From positions 12,320-76,319 of the forward strand of contig DAOTWP010000132.1 of the NCBI GenBank assembly GCA_034435675.1: a DNA stretch of 64,000 bases, written 5' to 3'. Made by a program: the position numbers and the translations under genes. The notes below the pieces were generated by a model. It was not told the origin of the DNA. It ran no database searches and was given only the letters and a program-made list of their open reading frames with translations. Shown here piece after piece: positions 1 to 9,024 of this stretch (position 1 is the stretch's first letter; every line of letters starts with the position of its first letter). This DNA is from DAOTWP01 sp034435675. Its GTDB lineage: Bacteria; Chloroflexota; Anaerolineae; Aggregatilineales; Phototrophicaceae.

Positions 1-179
1 GTGGACAACAGCACATCCGTCATGCCTGCATCTATGGTCGGAACGAGCGTGGGCGGCACGAGGGTTGGCGCGCCCTGTACCTGTTCCGGTGCGGCAGTTG
101 AGGGCGACAAGTTGAAAGCAAGGGCGACAAGCAGCAGCAGGCAGCCCACGAGGCTGCTCAGGTAGGCTCGTTTGTTCAA
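1..179 (-). CDS. Partial secreted protein (N-terminal fragment)
   Basis: The reading frame starts at a TTG (179-177) just after the nadD stop and stays open to the window edge. An AAGGA lies 9 nt upstream of the TTG, which supports that start. The translation begins with a short basic segment (NKR), a hydrophobic stretch rich in Leu (residues about 9-23) and an Ala-containing possible signal peptidase site. A Pro/Thr/Val-rich low-complexity segment follows, typical of a linker just outside the membrane. So it is an exported protein of unknown function cut off by the window. In many bacteria a LytR-CpsA-Psr protein lies near nadD, but nothing in the visible 59 residues proves that. Confidence 0.55.
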   Translation of the reverse strand, partial: MNKRAYLSSLVGCLLLLVALAFNLSPSTAAPEQVQGAPTLVPPTLVPTIDAGMTDVLLS

Positions 180-184
180 GCTGG

Positions 185-787
185 CTAGTCCTTATACAAA
201 CGCTGCGCGTAGATATATTCCATGACGAGTTCGGGCACAATGTATTTGACACTCTTACCACTGCGCAGCCGTTCGGCAATGTCCGTTGAGGAGATTTCCA
301 GCAGCGGGGCATCAATCATCTCCACACGCGCCTCTAGCTGCGGCAGCATGTGGCGGTGCATGGCGGGGTAGATATGTTCATGCGGCGGGCGGCGCATCAC
401 CGCAAGCTGACACAGTTCAATCAGGATTTCTGGCGACTCCCAGTTGGGGAAATCCTTCAGGCTGTCTCCGCCCATGACAAAATAGAGCTGCGCATCAGGA
501 TACTGCGACTGCACAATTTTGACCATATCATGCGAATAATGCGGTCCGGGACGGTCAATATCAATCCGCGAAAGCACAAAACGCGCATCTCGCGAGGTTG
601 CTAGCGCCAGCATCGCCAACCGGTGTTCCACCGGGGTTTTCATCCGCCCGCGTTTGTGGGGCGGGTCTCCTGCTGGAACAAACAGCACATGCTCCAGATC
701 CAGACCATCCGCCGCATACTCTGCCAGCACCAGATGACCGATATGTGGGGGGTCAAACGTTCCACCCAGAATGCCAATCCGCCTCAT
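185..787 (-). CDS. nadD: Nicotinate-nucleotide adenylyltransferase
   Basis: This 200-residue protein transfers AMP from ATP to nicotinate mononucleotide in NAD biosynthesis (cytoplasm). The N-terminus carries the nucleotidyltransferase signature GGTFDPPHIGH (residues 8-18, the HxGH-type motif), and a C-terminal ISSTDIAERL segment matches the family's second signature (ISSTxIR-like). The length is normal for NadD. It lies 9 nt downstream of obgE on the same strand, and a secreted protein gene starts 5 nt after its stop, so the three probably form one transcript. The obgE-nadD order is common in Gram-positive bacteria and Chloroflexota. Confidence 0.95.
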   Translation of the reverse strand: MRRIGILGGTFDPPHIGHLVLAEYAADGLDLEHVLFVPAGDPPHKRGRMKTPVEHRLAMLALATSRDARFVLSRIDIDRPGPHYSHDMVKIVQSQYPDAQLYFVMGGDSLKDFPNWESPEILIELCQLAVMRRPPHEHIYPAMHRHMLPQLEARVEMIDAPLLEISSTDIAERLRSGKSVKYIVPELVMEYIYAQRLYKD

Positions 788-796
788 AACCGTCCG

Positions 797-2062
797 CTAT
801 TCTGTCCATTCGAGTTCATGATCGCCGATATAGACGCTGTCCCCTACCTTCACACCGGCACGTTCCAGCGCCGTCGTAATGCCCAGTGTTTCCAGAATGC
901 GCTGGAAACGCATGACTGCCTCTTCGTAGTCCCAATAGGTCATCGCTGCCGCACGCTCGATCTGCTTGCCGCGCACACGAAACACGCCGTCGGCTTCTTG
1001 CGTGACACTAAATTCAAGCTGATCGTCCTGCAGCGCATAAACGGGCATTTCCGGTATCTGCCGGACCGACTGCGGCGGGAGCTGGTCAATTGCCCGGAAG
1101 ACCTGTTGAAGCAGCGCGGTCACATTTTGCTGCGTTGCAGCGGAAATAGCGATGGCATCCACCCCGCGCGCGCGCAGCGCCGCCTGCACGCTCTGCCAGC
1201 CCTCCTGCGCCTCTGGCAGATCCATCTTGTTGAAGGCGACAATCTGCGGACGCTTGCCCAGATCCTCGTCATACAATGCCAGTTCAGTGTTAATCTGGCT
1301 GAAATCCGCCAGCGGGTCTGCTCCTGCACCGTCGAGCAAATGCACCAGCAGGCGCGTGCGCTGCACATGGCGCAGGAATTGATGTCCCAGCCCCACGCCC
1401 ATATGCGCACCTTCGATCAAACCAGGAATATCTGCAAAGACCAGATCGCGGTCATCATAGACCACCACGCCAAGATTCGGCTCAAGGGTGGTAAACGGAT
1501 AGGCGGCAATCTTCGGTCGCGCGTTGCTGATGACCGACAGCAATGTGGATTTGCCCGCGTTGGGCACGCCAACGATACCCACATCGGCAATCAAGCGCAG
1601 TTCCAGCAGCAGCCAGCGTTCCTCGCCGGGTTCGCCCTTCTCCGCAATGCGCGGTGCCTGATTTGCCGCTGTAGCGAACCGTGCGTTGCCACGCCCGCCG
1701 CGCCCGCCGCGTGCCACCACCACCTGATCTGTCGGCAGAATCAGATCAGCGAGCAGTGCGCTGGTTTCGGCATCGCGCACGATCGTACCGGGCGGGACTT
1801 CAACCACCAGCGTATCTGCGCTTTCGCCGGTTTTGTTGCTGGAACCGCCGCGCTTGCCATGATCAGCTTTAAAATGCACTTTGCGGCTGAAGGCGACCAG
1901 GGTATTCAGCTTCGGGTTGACTTTGAGAATCACATCACCGCCATGCCCGCCGTCCCCCCCAGAAGGACCGCCGCGCGGCGCATATTTCTCGCGGCGGAAC
2001 GTCACCAGACCAGCACCGCCATCGCCGCTGCGCACGTAAATTTTCACTTCATCAAATAGCAT
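797..2062 (-). CDS. obgE: Obg family GTPase
   Basis: A ribosome-associated GTPase of about 421 residues involved in 50S maturation and stress control. The N-terminal glycine-rich Obg fold (about residues 1-158) has the usual repeats, for example GGPSGGDGGHGG. The G domain follows with the P-loop GVPNAGKST, the G3 motif DIPG and the G4 motif NKMD. A C-terminal OCT domain (last about 80 residues) ends EWTE. I chose ATG at 2062, which gives the family-typical start MLFDEVKIYV. A GTG four codons upstream (2074) is also open. It is probably the first gene of the obgE-nadD unit. Confidence 0.95.
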   Translation of the reverse strand: MLFDEVKIYVRSGDGGAGLVTFRREKYAPRGGPSGGDGGHGGDVILKVNPKLNTLVAFSRKVHFKADHGKRGGSSNKTGESADTLVVEVPPGTIVRDAETSALLADLILPTDQVVVARGGRGGRGNARFATAANQAPRIAEKGEPGEERWLLLELRLIADVGIVGVPNAGKSTLLSVISNARPKIAAYPFTTLEPNLGVVVYDDRDLVFADIPGLIEGAHMGVGLGHQFLRHVQRTRLLVHLLDGAGADPLADFSQINTELALYDEDLGKRPQIVAFNKMDLPEAQEGWQSVQAALRARGVDAIAISAATQQNVTALLQQVFRAIDQLPPQSVRQIPEMPVYALQDDQLEFSVTQEADGVFRVRGKQIERAAAMTYWDYEEAVMRFQRILETLGITTALERAGVKVGDSVYIGDHELEWTE

Positions 2063-2216
2063 GGTGTTCACCACAGCAAACTGGGGAAACCGGATACCCG
2101 GCAGCCATCATAAGCGGCAATTATACCGCAGCCCTGCTAAGCCACCAGCCGAAATATCGCGCTGCCGCTTGCTGCGGGACTAAACAATGCCAGCGCGTGC
2201 AGTATGGCACACAACG

Positions 2217-3218
2217 TCAACAATCCTGTCCACGCCAGTACGCCGGCTTGCCAGCACGATACCATGCAATGGTTTCGCGCGCGCCACTGAGGAAATCGGT
2301 TGGGGAAAAGCCCAGCTCACGCTGCGCTTTTTCGCTGGTCACGCGCCAATTGTTGAACACATAGGATCGCAGCAGATTGACGGGCCAGAAAGGCTCGCGC
2401 CCGGTGACTCCCCACAGCGCCTCGACAATATACCCGGCATACAGACCGGACTTCCACGGCAGGCGCAGACGGGGATACCACAGTTTTGCCTCGCGGCAGA
2501 CAATATCATAGACGGCTTTGTGCTGCATCCATTCGCCGCTGAGATTGTAGATCTCGCCAGGACGCCCTTTTTGCAGCGCCAGGATGATACCCTGCGCGAC
2601 ATCGGGCACATAGGCGGGGAACGTGATGTACTTGCCGCCGTTCACCTGCATGATGATGCCGCGCATCGGATCGCGGAAAAACAGGCGGTTGAAAGCGTAG
2701 TCCCCCAGCGGTCCATAAAACGCGCCCGGACGCACCACCACTGCCGAAACACGCCCCTGCCGGTGATGTTGTAAGATGGTCTGTTCTGCTTCCAGTTTGG
2801 TGCGCTGGTAGGCGTCCAGTGGGTGCGAAGGATAGTTCTCATCTATGATCGCGTCCGGCGCCGGCATCCCGGCGATTGCTGCCGTAGACACATAGAGGAA
2901 GCGCTCGACCCCGGCACGTTCTGCGGCAGCGAGCAGATTCTGCGTGCCGCGCGCGTTAATCGCCAGAAACGACTCAGCACTGCCCCACATACGAAACAGC
3001 GCCGCCGCATGGATAATATGCTGGCAGCCCTGCACGGCGTCCTGATAAGAAGTTTCGTCAGCAAGATCGCCACGCACGATTTCTACATTGGGATAACGCC
3101 GCAGCCAGGCATTCTGTTCCGGGTAGCGTGTCAGCACACGCGCCGGATACCCCGCGCGGCACAGCGCCGGGATGAGATGGTGCCCAAGAAAACCGGTTCC
3201 GCCAGTTACAAAGATCAT
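2217..3218 (-). CDS. NAD-dependent epimerase/dehydratase family protein (extended SDR)
   Basis: A 333-residue extended short-chain dehydrogenase. The Rossmann dinucleotide motif TGGTGFLG is at residues 5-12, an acidic segment follows beta-3 (RGDLAD), and the active-site region has the serine segment YVSTAAIAG and the YQRTK (YxxxK) catalytic pair. The sequence resembles the dihydroflavonol-4-reductase/HpnA-like branch of atypical SDRs. Substrate cannot be read from the sequence. It stands between obgE (142 nt away) and an unknown membrane-anchored protein (38 nt away), all on the same strand, with no pathway context. Confidence 0.85.
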   Translation of the reverse strand: MIFVTGGTGFLGHHLIPALCRAGYPARVLTRYPEQNAWLRRYPNVEIVRGDLADETSYQDAVQGCQHIIHAAALFRMWGSAESFLAINARGTQNLLAAAERAGVERFLYVSTAAIAGMPAPDAIIDENYPSHPLDAYQRTKLEAEQTILQHHRQGRVSAVVVRPGAFYGPLGDYAFNRLFFRDPMRGIIMQVNGGKYITFPAYVPDVAQGIILALQKGRPGEIYNLSGEWMQHKAVYDIVCREAKLWYPRLRLPWKSGLYAGYIVEALWGVTGREPFWPVNLLRSYVFNNWRVTSEKAQRELGFSPTDFLSGARETIAWYRAGKPAYWRGQDC

Positions 3219-3256
3219 TGTCGGCTCAATCTCGCTGTGCGCCCGGCGAAGGGTCG

Positions 3257-3886
3257 CTAATTGTCGCGCCCTACGGTAGTGGGCAGCATCGGGAGGATTT
3301 TGATGCGCTTCGAGGTGCTGCGCGGATCCCAGCCTGACGGCAGTTCCTGAATATACGCTTCGATTTTCCAGCGCCGCTGCTTGAGATCAAACACCATTTG
3401 ATAGACCACCGCGCAGTCACCGAGGTCCTGAGTGGTGATCCGAGTCCGCGTATCATAATCGTAGGTTGCCATGCGGCGCTGGCGCTGATGATCCACCACG
3501 AGGCAGCGCTCGCCATCGTCGGAAAACTCGTACACCGTGACCTCATGATCGGCGCGCAGCACCCCGACAAGACGCGGCGCAGGGCTGAGCCGGTAGCGTA
3601 CCAGCAACCGCTGATGCCGGCGTAGATATGCGCCATCGAGATAACCAGGCGCTTCTGCCCACTGGCGCTCCCAGTCTTCAAGGGCACGCTCCTGCAACCA
3701 CGCCATCGTGGTCAGATAATCTTGTCTCACGCGCTGAACGATTTCTTCCGGTGCCATCCAGTCTCCCCTCCGGTTGCTACCTCGCCTGGCGCGGTACATC
3801 TGCCGCAGCCAGGGAACTGGGCTGCCCCCACGCAGCATGACTGCCAGAAACACCACAATCAACAGCAAAAACATGACCCAGGTCAT
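3257..3886 (-). CDS. Membrane-anchored protein of unknown function
   Basis: About 209 residues. The start is placed at an ATG with AAGG 6 nt upstream; a TTG two codons earlier is weaker. The first about 20 residues form a single hydrophobic segment (TWVMFLLLIVVFLAVML), followed by a basic stretch (RARRGSNRRGD), which suggests an N-in/C-in or signal-anchored cytoplasmic domain. The soluble part is rich in Arg, Asp and aromatic residues and has no motif I recognise. Its antiparallel-looking segments recall the NTF2-like/Tim44-like fold, but this is only an impression. It may be restricted to Chloroflexota. Confidence 0.65.
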   Translation of the reverse strand: MTWVMFLLLIVVFLAVMLRGGSPVPWLRQMYRARRGSNRRGDWMAPEEIVQRVRQDYLTTMAWLQERALEDWERQWAEAPGYLDGAYLRRHQRLLVRYRLSPAPRLVGVLRADHEVTVYEFSDDGERCLVVDHQRQRRMATYDYDTRTRITTQDLGDCAVVYQMVFDLKQRRWKIEAYIQELPSGWDPRSTSKRIKILPMLPTTVGRDN

Positions 3887-3988
3887 GCACAACCTTCACA
3901 CTCAACATTTCAATCTTCTAACGCTAGACTGTACCAGCGGTTGCAGGATCATGCAACTGTGGAGTGAGCAGGGGATAACCGGCGCGCT

Positions 3989-5035
3989 TCACTGCCGATG
4001 ATTGGAATTGAGCGCATTTCCGCGCAGAATCATCCAGATATTCTGGCGTAGTGATGCCATACTGACGGGCTTCACGAGATAGACATCAACCTTAGCCACC
4101 GTCAGGGCAAAGGTCTGTTCGTTTGCAGATGCCTCATGATCACCCAGCACAATTACGTGCATGCCACGCAGGCTGTCGATCTCGCGTGCCTTGTTGAGCA
4201 TGCGCCAGCCGTGCATGTCCGGCAGCTGCAAGTCCATAATCAGCAGGTGCGGGTAGCTGTCTTCCAGCAAATCCAGCGCCTCGGCTGCGGTGGACGCCAT
4301 ATGGACATTGGTCTGCAATTCGGTGAGCAGTGCCCCGATTGCCTTGCGATCTTCTTCTTTTGCCATCACCAGCACGACACGCTTGCCCTGCGTGACCGTT
4401 GTGTCTGTTTGACTGGCGATAAGCATATCGAGGTCAAAATTCATGACCTCCATGTTTTCGCTGGTATGCGATGGGCGAAACTCGGTATCTTTGATCGAAC
4501 GCTCAATAAACGCCACCGCGGAGTCGTCAAACAGCGCCGGAGCACGATCCCGCAGCAGTTTCTGCGCATTTTCGGCGTCGCCCATGCGCTCAAAAGCAGC
4601 ACCCTGCTTACCGAGAATGACCACCAGTCCATCGCGTACACGAGCGAGAAGTTCGTCGCCCTGCCCGATCGTTTTCAGCAGTCCCTGCACATTGTCGAAC
4701 TGCGATTTCGGTAGGCTGGTGCTAATGTAATAGGTGCGCACGCGATCACGCGGACGATCCAACGTCTTGATCTGCTTGCTGAATCGGTTCTGCTCCGGCA
4801 GCGCAAACAGCCAGACATAATTCCGATTGTAATGCTCTACACGACCGGCAGCTTTAAGCTGATTTAGTTCGTAGTCAGTAATTGCATGACCAAAGTCGTT
4901 ATAATTAAAGCTTCGATAGCGCCCGGTCAGAAGCTCCTGCACGCGCCATTCATCCCACTGGACGGCAAACGTCCCATCCGTAAGGATGAATACGTGATGA
5001 CGGGGGACTGCTGAGCCACTGTAAATTCTTCGCAT
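3989..5035 (-). CDS. Response regulator with a novel N-terminal region and C-terminal receiver domain
   Basis: About 348 residues. The C-terminal third is a receiver domain: an acidic pocket around VMAKEED, the phospho-acceptor Asp in LLIMDLQLPDMHG, and a conserved Lys in VYLVKP. The first about 210 residues match no family I recognise. They include an aromatic-rich segment (TDGTFAVQWDEW) that suggests a small beta domain, and helical parts after it. There is no DNA-binding domain after the receiver, so output is probably through the N-terminal region or a partner. The gene lies 195 nt downstream of the AAA+ ATPase on the same strand, so a functional link is likely. Start ATG 5035 is preferred over TTG 5053; neither has a good Shine-Dalgarno. 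Confidence 0.75.
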   Translation of the reverse strand: MRRIYSGSAVPRHHVFILTDGTFAVQWDEWRVQELLTGRYRSFNYNDFGHAITDYELNQLKAAGRVEHYNRNYVWLFALPEQNRFSKQIKTLDRPRDRVRTYYISTSLPKSQFDNVQGLLKTIGQGDELLARVRDGLVVILGKQGAAFERMGDAENAQKLLRDRAPALFDDSAVAFIERSIKDTEFRPSHTSENMEVMNFDLDMLIASQTDTTVTQGKRVVLVMAKEEDRKAIGALLTELQTNVHMASTAAEALDLLEDSYPHLLIMDLQLPDMHGWRMLNKAREIDSLRGMHVIVLGDHEASANEQTFALTVAKVDVYLVKPVSMASLRQNIWMILRGNALNSNHRQ

Positions 5036-5230
5036 TCGTACCCAACCGTTCAACGCCGACCAGAGACACCACCTCTGATACTGACCACTGTTGGCACCGG
5101 CGGAGTGCTGCCAAAAGCGCCACCCCTTTCAACGATGAGGCATCGGTCCCGGCACAGCGGCTGTTATCAGGCATGATCTCCACCGGCAGCGCACCGACAC
5201 AGGCGCTGCCAGTGGCATGCAAACGCAGCA

Positions 5231-6598
5231 CTAGAGTTCAACAAAGTAGGATGACGCTGCCTGGTCGAGCAGGTCTTTGTCCAGCCGCGGCGTGCGATCC
5301 AGATAACTGGCGATGTCTTTCAGCTGAGACATCAGGTCGCGCGGGTGTACCATACGCAGCGGGCGATCATGATTGATGTACCATTCCTTGAGCAGATACT
5401 TGAGGCTGTCGTCATTGTAAGGAATGTTCATTGCCGTGCTCACCCGTTTGAAGATGTCACGAAACTGCTCAAAGGTCGGGTTACCAACTTCGATCTTATG
5501 ACGGATACGGCGCAGGAACGCCTCGTCCACCAGGTCTTTCGGATCGAGATTTGTAGAAAACACCACCAGTACGGAGAACGGCACCTCAATCTTGCGACCG
5601 TTGTGCAGCGTGAGGAAGTCAACGCCTTTTTCCAGCGGCACAATCCAGCGATTGAGCAGGTCCATCGGGCGCACCTGCTGGCGACCAAAATCGTCAATCA
5701 GGAACATGCCCCCGGTTGCTTTCATCTGGAAGGGCGCTTCATAGAATTTATTGATGTCGTCGTAGACCAGATCAAGCCCGGCAAGTGTCAATTCACCGCC
5801 GACCATAATCATTGGGCGTTTGATCCGCACCCAGCGTGGGTCCTGTACTAACCCGGTACCGTGCCGTACACGCTCCTGATTGGGCGATAATTCGTGGTTG
5901 ACCGAGTCGAAGACCTGTACGACTTGCCCATCAATATCAATGGCATAAGGAATCCACATGTCGTCGCCCAGAATCATACGCCCAATCTTCTCGGAGATGG
6001 TCGTCTTACCGTTACCGGGAGGACCATAGAGGAAGATTGAGCGTCCAGAGTTGATTGCCGGTCCAATGCGGTTGAGCATTTCATCGGAGATGACCAGATC
6101 GGTCATCACCCGCCGCAGGTCGCTCTGGGTCACTTTGAGCTTTCTGCGATTTTGTTCCTGCATCGCATTGATGTATTGGTCGAGCGTGACAGGTGCGGGT
6201 CCGGCATACTGTGTGCGTTCCAGTGCCTCGCGCGCTTTGGTCGAACCGGCGGACGTGATAACATACTGGTAGCCCGCCTCGCCAATCCCGCCTGAACCAC
6301 GAATGTCAATGAACTTCTCGCGCTTGAGAAATTCCATGATGCTGTCCAGCACGCCGGTGAAGGGCAATCTGACGACTTCACTGATCTGATGCCCGGTCAT
6401 GTAACCGCCAAAATACAGCACTTTCAACGCCAGATCAGCAACATTGAGCAGGTTCAACCCCGTGTCTTCCAGACTGTTCAGCGGTGGTGGACCCCAGGGG
6501 ACATTGCCATCCTGATCCAGCGGCTGGGTATTGCGCCCGCCCGCCTGCCCCCCCAGACTTTTGATTTGACCAGGACGTTGTGATGAACGATCGGTCAT
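5231..6598 (-). CDS. AAA+ ATPase with N-terminal winged-helix-like domain
   Basis: About 455 residues. The start is ATG 6598 with AGGA 9 nt upstream; the frame continues 16 codons further but without support. An N-terminal low-complexity segment is followed by a winged-helix-like region (GHQISEVVRLPFTGVLDSIM, then a wing with IDIRGSGGIG). The AAA+ core has Walker A GPPGNGKT, a Walker B-like FLIDDFGRQ, a sensor-1 Asn in VVFSTNLDP, and Arg-rich sensor segments (FLRRIRHKIE). This architecture occurs in a family of predicted ATPases that in proteobacteria sit near Tad pilus loci; that link is recalled, not shown here. The partner is probably the receiver protein at 3989-5035. Confidence 0.8.
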   Translation of the reverse strand: MTDRSSQRPGQIKSLGGQAGGRNTQPLDQDGNVPWGPPPLNSLEDTGLNLLNVADLALKVLYFGGYMTGHQISEVVRLPFTGVLDSIMEFLKREKFIDIRGSGGIGEAGYQYVITSAGSTKAREALERTQYAGPAPVTLDQYINAMQEQNRRKLKVTQSDLRRVMTDLVISDEMLNRIGPAINSGRSIFLYGPPGNGKTTISEKIGRMILGDDMWIPYAIDIDGQVVQVFDSVNHELSPNQERVRHGTGLVQDPRWVRIKRPMIMVGGELTLAGLDLVYDDINKFYEAPFQMKATGGMFLIDDFGRQQVRPMDLLNRWIVPLEKGVDFLTLHNGRKIEVPFSVLVVFSTNLDPKDLVDEAFLRRIRHKIEVGNPTFEQFRDIFKRVSTAMNIPYNDDSLKYLLKEWYINHDRPLRMVHPRDLMSQLKDIASYLDRTPRLDKDLLDQAASSYFVEL

Positions 6599-6651
6599 AG
6601 ATTCATTTCCTCGTCTCAGATGCCCGCATAAACACCAATCAAGCATTCACA

Positions 6652-6674
6652 ATCATAGCATGAGCCGCTATGAT
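6652..6674. repeat. Inverted repeat in AAA+ ATPase upstream region
   Basis: Arms ATCATAGC (6652-6659) and GCTATGAT (6667-6674) are perfect complements separated by 7 nt. The repeat lies 54 nt upstream of the ATPase start, so it could be an operator or a 5'-leader hairpin. It has no T-run. It lies within the 359-nt gap 6599-6957, which otherwise shows only a candidate -10 at 6825 and no convincing small gene. Confidence 0.4.
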
Positions 6675-6824
6675 GGCAGCACAATGCATTGCCAAATACT
6701 TGAGAACCTGACGATACTCTCACGATTCCGTAACGCAACGCTAACTCCCGCAAGAGCCTCACTGTCTGCTGCTATCCTGATTATAGCGAAGAAGACGGTT
6801 TTTCGGAAATTCGCTGTGCGGCGC

Positions 6825-6830
6825 TATAAT
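6825..6830 (+). promoter_or_regulatory. Candidate -10 box upstream of metallo-hydrolase gene
   Basis: A perfect TATAAT lies 128 nt upstream of the ATG at 6958. The -35 region 17-18 nt upstream is poor (TTCGGA-like), so this is only a candidate sigma-70-type promoter for the plus-strand pair of hydrolase genes. Confidence 0.3.
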
Positions 6831-6957
6831 TGCGCGCACGCTGTCCGCAGCATGTTCCCAGCAAAAGGACCCGGTTGACATGCACACCCCGGCGGGCAAG
6901 CACTGGCAGGCAAACGCTGAAGCATTTTCATCGTGAAAGGAGCCAAACTAAAATCCT

Positions 6958-7581
6958 ATGCTGCATCAAATTCAATGGTTGGGCCACGGCAGTTTCATCA
7001 TTCAGGGTGCACCACTCATCTATGTGAATCCCTGGCGCGTGCCCAAGAGTGTATTTCACGCGGACGTTATCCTCATCAGCCACGATCATTATGACCACTG
7101 CTCACCGGCAGATGTGGAAAAACTGCGCGGTCCGCATACCCGCGTAATTGGCAACGAACGTACTGCGGCACAGATCGAAAACTGCGAAGTGCTGCGCCCG
7201 TGGCAAAGCGTCAATATTGACCGTGCCAGCATCAAAGCGGTTCCGGCGTATTCGCCCCACGATTGGCGGCATCCGTATAGTGACGGCGGGTTAGGATTCG
7301 TTATTTCGTTGAATTTCCACGACATCTACTACGCGGGCGATACCGGCATCATTCCAGAAATGCAGCGCATCAAACCGGATATTGCCATTCTACCGATTGA
7401 CGACAACGGCACGCTCAGTGTTGATGCTGCTGTTGAAGTGGTCAGAATGATGCGCCCCCGACAAGTGATTCCCAGCAACTGGGGCGCAAATGGCATCGGG
7501 GCATCCCTTTTTGATGTGCGCGATTTTGCGCGGCAGATTGGCAACCTGGCAGAAGTGGTTGTGCTTGAACCAGTGCGCTGA
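6958..7581 (+). CDS. MBL-fold metal-dependent hydrolase (UlaG-like)
   Basis: 207 residues. The metal-binding motif HDHYDH (residues 42-47) is the HxHxDH signature of the metallo-beta-lactamase fold, and a later GDTG segment supplies the bridging Asp. Family members of this short type (UlaG/RomA-like) hydrolyse phosphodiester, lactone or related bonds; the substrate here is unknown. The only good Shine-Dalgarno (AAAGGAG) lies about 15 nt from the ATG, which is long, but an in-frame TAA just upstream rules out an earlier start. The next gene, a secreted hydrolase, begins 91 nt downstream on the same strand. Confidence 0.85.
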   Translation: MLHQIQWLGHGSFIIQGAPLIYVNPWRVPKSVFHADVILISHDHYDHCSPADVEKLRGPHTRVIGNERTAAQIENCEVLRPWQSVNIDRASIKAVPAYSPHDWRHPYSDGGLGFVISLNFHDIYYAGDTGIIPEMQRIKPDIAILPIDDNGTLSVDAAVEVVRMMRPRQVIPSNWGANGIGASLFDVRDFARQIGNLAEVVVLEPVR

Positions 7582-7672
7582 CGCTGCACAGATTTGTACC
7601 GCAGATGCGGAAATGCTGTAGAATGCCCTTTTTGACAATGTCCTTTTGACTGATCTGGCTACAGGTGCAAAG

Positions 7673-8869
7673 ATGAAACTACGTTTACTGCTGCTCTTAT
7701 TTCTACTGCTGTTCACCAACACAACGGCGCCACTCAGCGCGCAGCGCCCCGACGCACCTACCTATGCGCAGCGCGGACCTTATGCGGTCGGGACACGCGA
7801 ATTCACCATAGCGGATGATACCCGCCCGCTAAAAGTCACCGTGTGGTATCCGGCGCTCAACCCCGACAACGCCGAGCCAAGCGTGGTCTACAACGAGGGG
7901 ATTGTGATCGCCACAGGCAGCGCCCTGCGCGACGCCCCCCCCGACGCGGGCAGCGCGCCTTACCCGCTGATCGTCTTTTCGCACGGCAGCGGCGGCATTC
8001 GCTTTCAGAGCGCGTTTTACACAGAACATCTGGCATCGCATGGCTTTGTGGTCATTGCCCCCGATCACCCCGGCAATACCGTGCTGGATGCGTTTTTCAG
8101 CCGCGGGGTGAGCGAAGAAGCAATTATCACCAATTTTGCCCTGCGCCCACTGGATGTTCTGCGCGTGATTGACTATGCCGAAACGCTGAATGCAGCGGAT
8201 GGCGCGCTGACAGGTTTGATTGACCTGTCCACCATCGGTGTCAGCGGACACTCGTTCGGCGGCTACACCGCGCTTTCGGTCGGCGGCGCGCAGCTCAACC
8301 TTGACAACATCGCCGCTGAATGTGCCGCGGATGCCACGAGCAATTACGGCTGCGCGATCTATGAGAATCGTGAACGCATTGCACAGCTGCGCGGTCTGGA
8401 CGCTGCACCAGAAGGACTGTGGGACCCAACTACCGATCCCCGCATCCAGTCCATTGTGCTACTGGCACCCTCCAGCGGACCCGTGTTCGGCGCAGAAGGC
8501 GTTGCCCCGGTTCAAGCACCAACAATGATCCTCGTCGGTTCACAGGATGCCGCGACAGTGCCGGAACGCGATGCCTATCCGGTTTATGAGTGGCTGACGG
8601 CTGAGGAAAAAGCGCTCGTTGTATTTGAAAACGCCGGGCACTATATTTTTGTGATTGAATGTTCGCGGTTCCCGCAGCAATTGGTTGATCTGGGTTTCTA
8701 TGAACAGTGTTCGGATCGTGTTTGGGATATGCAGCGCGCGCATGACCTGACAAATCACTTCGGCACTGCATTCCTGCTGTATACGCTCACAGGCGATCAG
8801 GCGGCACGGCAGGCGTTGATAGATGAGCATGAATTTGTGGGCATTCGTTATGCAGCAGAAACGCCCTGA
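7673..8869 (+). CDS. Secreted alpha/beta hydrolase (PAF-acetylhydrolase/dienelactone-hydrolase-like)
   Basis: About 398 residues starting at ATG 7673; a TTG nine codons earlier is open but less likely because the ATG directly precedes the signal peptide. Residues 1-24 are a strong signal sequence with a long Leu-rich core ending LSAQ. The hydrolase fold is shown by an oxyanion-type FSHGSGG, the nucleophile elbow GHSFGG, a candidate acid in GSQDA and a His in AGHYIF. The closest general match is the platelet-activating-factor acetylhydrolase-like family. It is probably exported and acts on an ester. A hairpin follows the stop. Confidence 0.8.
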   Translation: MKLRLLLLLFLLLFTNTTAPLSAQRPDAPTYAQRGPYAVGTREFTIADDTRPLKVTVWYPALNPDNAEPSVVYNEGIVIATGSALRDAPPDAGSAPYPLIVFSHGSGGIRFQSAFYTEHLASHGFVVIAPDHPGNTVLDAFFSRGVSEEAIITNFALRPLDVLRVIDYAETLNAADGALTGLIDLSTIGVSGHSFGGYTALSVGGAQLNLDNIAAECAADATSNYGCAIYENRERIAQLRGLDAAPEGLWDPTTDPRIQSIVLLAPSSGPVFGAEGVAPVQAPTMILVGSQDAATVPERDAYPVYEWLTAEEKALVVFENAGHYIFVIECSRFPQQLVDLGFYEQCSDRVWDMQRAHDLTNHFGTAFLLYTLTGDQAARQALIDEHEFVGIRYAAETP

Positions 8870-8899
8870 CCAGGCGTGGTTTGCGAGGCTGTAATGCAA

Positions 8900-8927
8900 C
8901 CGGGGGAGAAACCTTACCCTCCCCCGG
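8900..8927 (+). terminator. Hairpin after secreted hydrolase gene
   Basis: A perfect 9-bp stem, CCGGGGGAG (8900-8908) with CTCCCCCGG (8919-8927), and a 10-nt loop lie 31 nt after the hydrolase stop, between convergent genes. There is no U-run, so it may act as a bidirectional block rather than a classic intrinsic terminator. Confidence 0.5.
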
Positions 8928-8965
8928 CAGTGCGCATGTCTTGAGTTCAGCGCTCTCGCCCAACA

Positions 8966-8999
8966 GCCCGCGCACAAGGGGACAACCTCTTGCCCGGGC
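8966..8999 (-). terminator. Hairpin downstream of clpX
   Basis: An inner stem CAAGGGG (8975-8981)/CCTCTTG (8986-8992), with one G-U pair, sits inside an outer GCCCG (8966-8970)/CGGGC (8995-8999) stem. It lies 26 nt beyond the clpX stop and probably ends the tig-clpP-clpX transcript, although no U-run is visible. Confidence 0.4.
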
Positions 9000-9024
9000 G
9001 AGCGCCTTCGCAGGATGCGTCTGC

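Noticed and set aside
623..2059. Long plus-strand open frame opposite obgE and the end of nadD
   Set aside because: It has no recognisable family and lies antisense to well-conserved Obg motifs; high GC gives long spurious frames.
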